From contig VSJF01000004.1 in the NCBI GenBank assembly GCA_009739215.1, forward strand, positions 1,302,001 through 1,366,000: DNA of 64,000 nt, written 5' to 3'. Position numbers and translations under genes: made by a program. This DNA comes from Floccularia luteovirens. Its lineage: Eukaryota > Basidiomycota > Agaricomycetes > Agaricales > Squamanitaceae. The notes beneath the pieces are model-generated. The model was not told the origin of the DNA, ran no database searches, and was given only the letters and a program-made list of their open reading frames with translations. This document shows positions 62,747 through 64,000 of this stretch, piece after piece (the first letter of the stretch is position 1; each line of letters opens with the position of its first letter).

Positions 62747-64000
62747 ATGCAGTCCCGTTCTCCTACAAAAAGTAATTATAGTATAGCTTCACAAGGAGGT
62801 CGTGGAAGCTCTCGTGGAACTAATATACAAATTGATACGCCGAGAACAAATGCACATATCACTACGGTGGGCGTCAAACGACCAGGATATGGAACAGTCG
62901 GTCGTCCTATACCGATATTCGTTAATTCCTTTGTTACTACAATCCCTGATTGTGTTATTCATCATTACGATGGTCAGTGTATCTCAAAATCTACAATTAA
63001 ATATCTCATAACTGTAATAACTTCTAGTGTGTATGTATAGTGTTACAAGACATTTCTAGGCATTAAAAACTAAATAACCGTGCAGCCATTAAACCTTCAG
63101 ACAACACTTTGCCTGCTACTGTAAATATGAGATTAATTCAAGAACTTCAAGTTGAAGTGGAACCAGAGCTATTCACGCCTCGCGCTGTATATGATGGCCG
63201 TAAGAACATATACGCCATTCGAGAGCTACCGTTTGAAGATGGCTGCCGAGAGGTAAGGACTGTGAACTGTGAATCCACCATGTTTGACGTTTGTACCAGT
63301 TCGAAGTCCAACTTCCGAATAACCCTGCCCAAAAATCTTCAAGAAGTCCGAAAGTTTACAAGGTCTGTTTAACCAAAGTAGCCGAGATAAATCCCGAGCA
63401 AGTATTCTTTTCGTACGACCTGGCTTCTATACCGATTAATTGTGCCTCCAGAGTCCTGAAGCGCTACATCGCTGGGCTGCAGTCCCAGGAGAACACAGTC
63501 CTGACTGCCATCACTGTGAGGCCGGAGATGCTCAAATACAAATGTCATCGTGATTTTAATAATTACCCAGGCTCTCAACGTCGTTGTTCGCATGGAGCCA
63601 TCTATGAATTATCCGTTCAACGTTCGCTCGTTCTTTACAAGTAGTGAAACAAAGGACATTGGAGCAGGAGTCCAACTTTGGCGCGGCTACTTTCAGTCAG
63701 TGAGGCCAGCAATTGGCCGCATGCTCATAAATATCGACATCTCAACCGCGGCCATGTACAAGGGAGGGCCTCTTCTGGGTCTTTGTCTCGAATTTGTGGG
63801 TAAAAATGATCCTAACGTTTTATCTCCCAACCGCGGTTTCCCCGATCGTGAAAGACTTCGCCTGCAGCGCTTCATTTCCGGCATACGTGTTACAACAGCC
63901 CACTTCATTCAGGGTGGTGCAGCCTCAAATGTGGCGCGTGTCGTGAAGAAGTTGAGTTCTGCTGGCGCAAACTCACTTATTTTTACCATGAGGGAAGGAG
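62747..64000 (+). CDS. Argonaute (QDE-2/Ago-type), N-terminal part only
   Basis: Small-RNA-guided silencing protein, 3' part beyond the window. Start MQSRSPTKSNYSIASQGGRG, then the Ago N-domain entry GVKRPGYGTVGRPIPIFVNS. Then IPDCVIHHYD joined over introns to IKPSDNTLPATVNMRLIQEL, FTPRAVYDGRKNIYAIRELP and FEVQLPNNPAQKSSRSPKVY then KVCLTKVAEINPEQ. The linker-1 region has ALNVVVRMEPSMNYPFNVRS, KDIGAGVQLWRGYFQSVRPA and IGRMLINIDISTAAMYKGGP. PAZ begins around LRLQRFISGIRVTTAHF. The very short, glycine-poor N-terminal tail differs from the long Gly/Arg-rich tails of many Agos. The PIWI domain and its catalytic tetrad are out of view, so slicing ability cannot be judged. Confidence 0.93.

Overview
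This window is nuclear DNA of a filamentous basidiomycete, most likely an Agaricomycete. Nearly every gene is broken by many short GT-AG introns of about 45-60 nt, often with a CTGAY-like branch point. The gene set is typically fungal: Zn2Cys6 regulator, RTA1-like membrane protein, FEX fluoride channel, Ssd1, Vid27 and verprolin. Several genes, such as a DUF7704-like membrane protein and a BTB-like Pro/Ser-rich protein, look basidiomycete-flavoured. I see no bacterial or viral tract, transposon, rRNA, tRNA or CRISPR array. Exon coordinates were derived by joining reading frames by eye, so gene spans are firmer than individual splice sites.

Layout. 1-10352 (-): TRA1, the giant SAGA/NuA4 scaffold, cut by the left edge. 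10703-11537 (-): TCTP, divergent from UTP15 (11688-13437, +). UTP15 converges on CTNNBL1 (13483-15885, -), which is divergent from GCP3/SPC98 (16218-19477, +). A minus-strand run follows: protein disulfide isomerase (19646-21403), verprolin/WIP (21647-22852) and RBM42-like (23319-24112). RPL5 (24447-25576, +) is divergent from RBM42 and convergent with MED17 (25696-27879, -). Then on the plus strand come a Zn2Cys6 regulator (28111-31051), VPS24 (31345-32217), NAD-isocitrate dehydrogenase (32574-34377) and SSD1 (34839-39838).

The right half holds a BTB-like protein (-, 40349-41952), an RNase P/MRP Rpr2/Snm1-type protein (+, 42083-42685), an RTA1-like protein with an apparent frameshift (-, 42794-44074), a small unrecognised gene (-, 44490-44923), VID27 (+, 45108-47966) and a DUF7704-like membrane protein (-, 48202-48870). 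After a gene-poor 1.8 kb come 3-hydroxyanthranilate dioxygenase (+), the FEX channel (+), casein kinase II beta (+), RPL36 (+) and a TVP38/VTT membrane protein (+). The window ends with an EF-hand mitochondrial carrier (-), an unrecognised Pro-rich tail-anchored protein (-) and an Argonaute (+) cut by the right edge.

The genes do not form one pathway. They are mostly independent housekeeping genes in a compact array with short divergent promoters and very short convergent 3' gaps. Several serve growth and ribosome production (TCTP, UTP15, RPL5, RPL36, CK2 beta) or transcription (TRA1, MED17). I found no convincing new multi-gene system. The points most worth a second look are the two PDI active-site introns at the same codon and phase, an Ssd1 whose nuclease residues look intact, the one-base frame break in the RTA1-like gene, hidden terminal exons, and CACGTGAT-type sites in short promoters.
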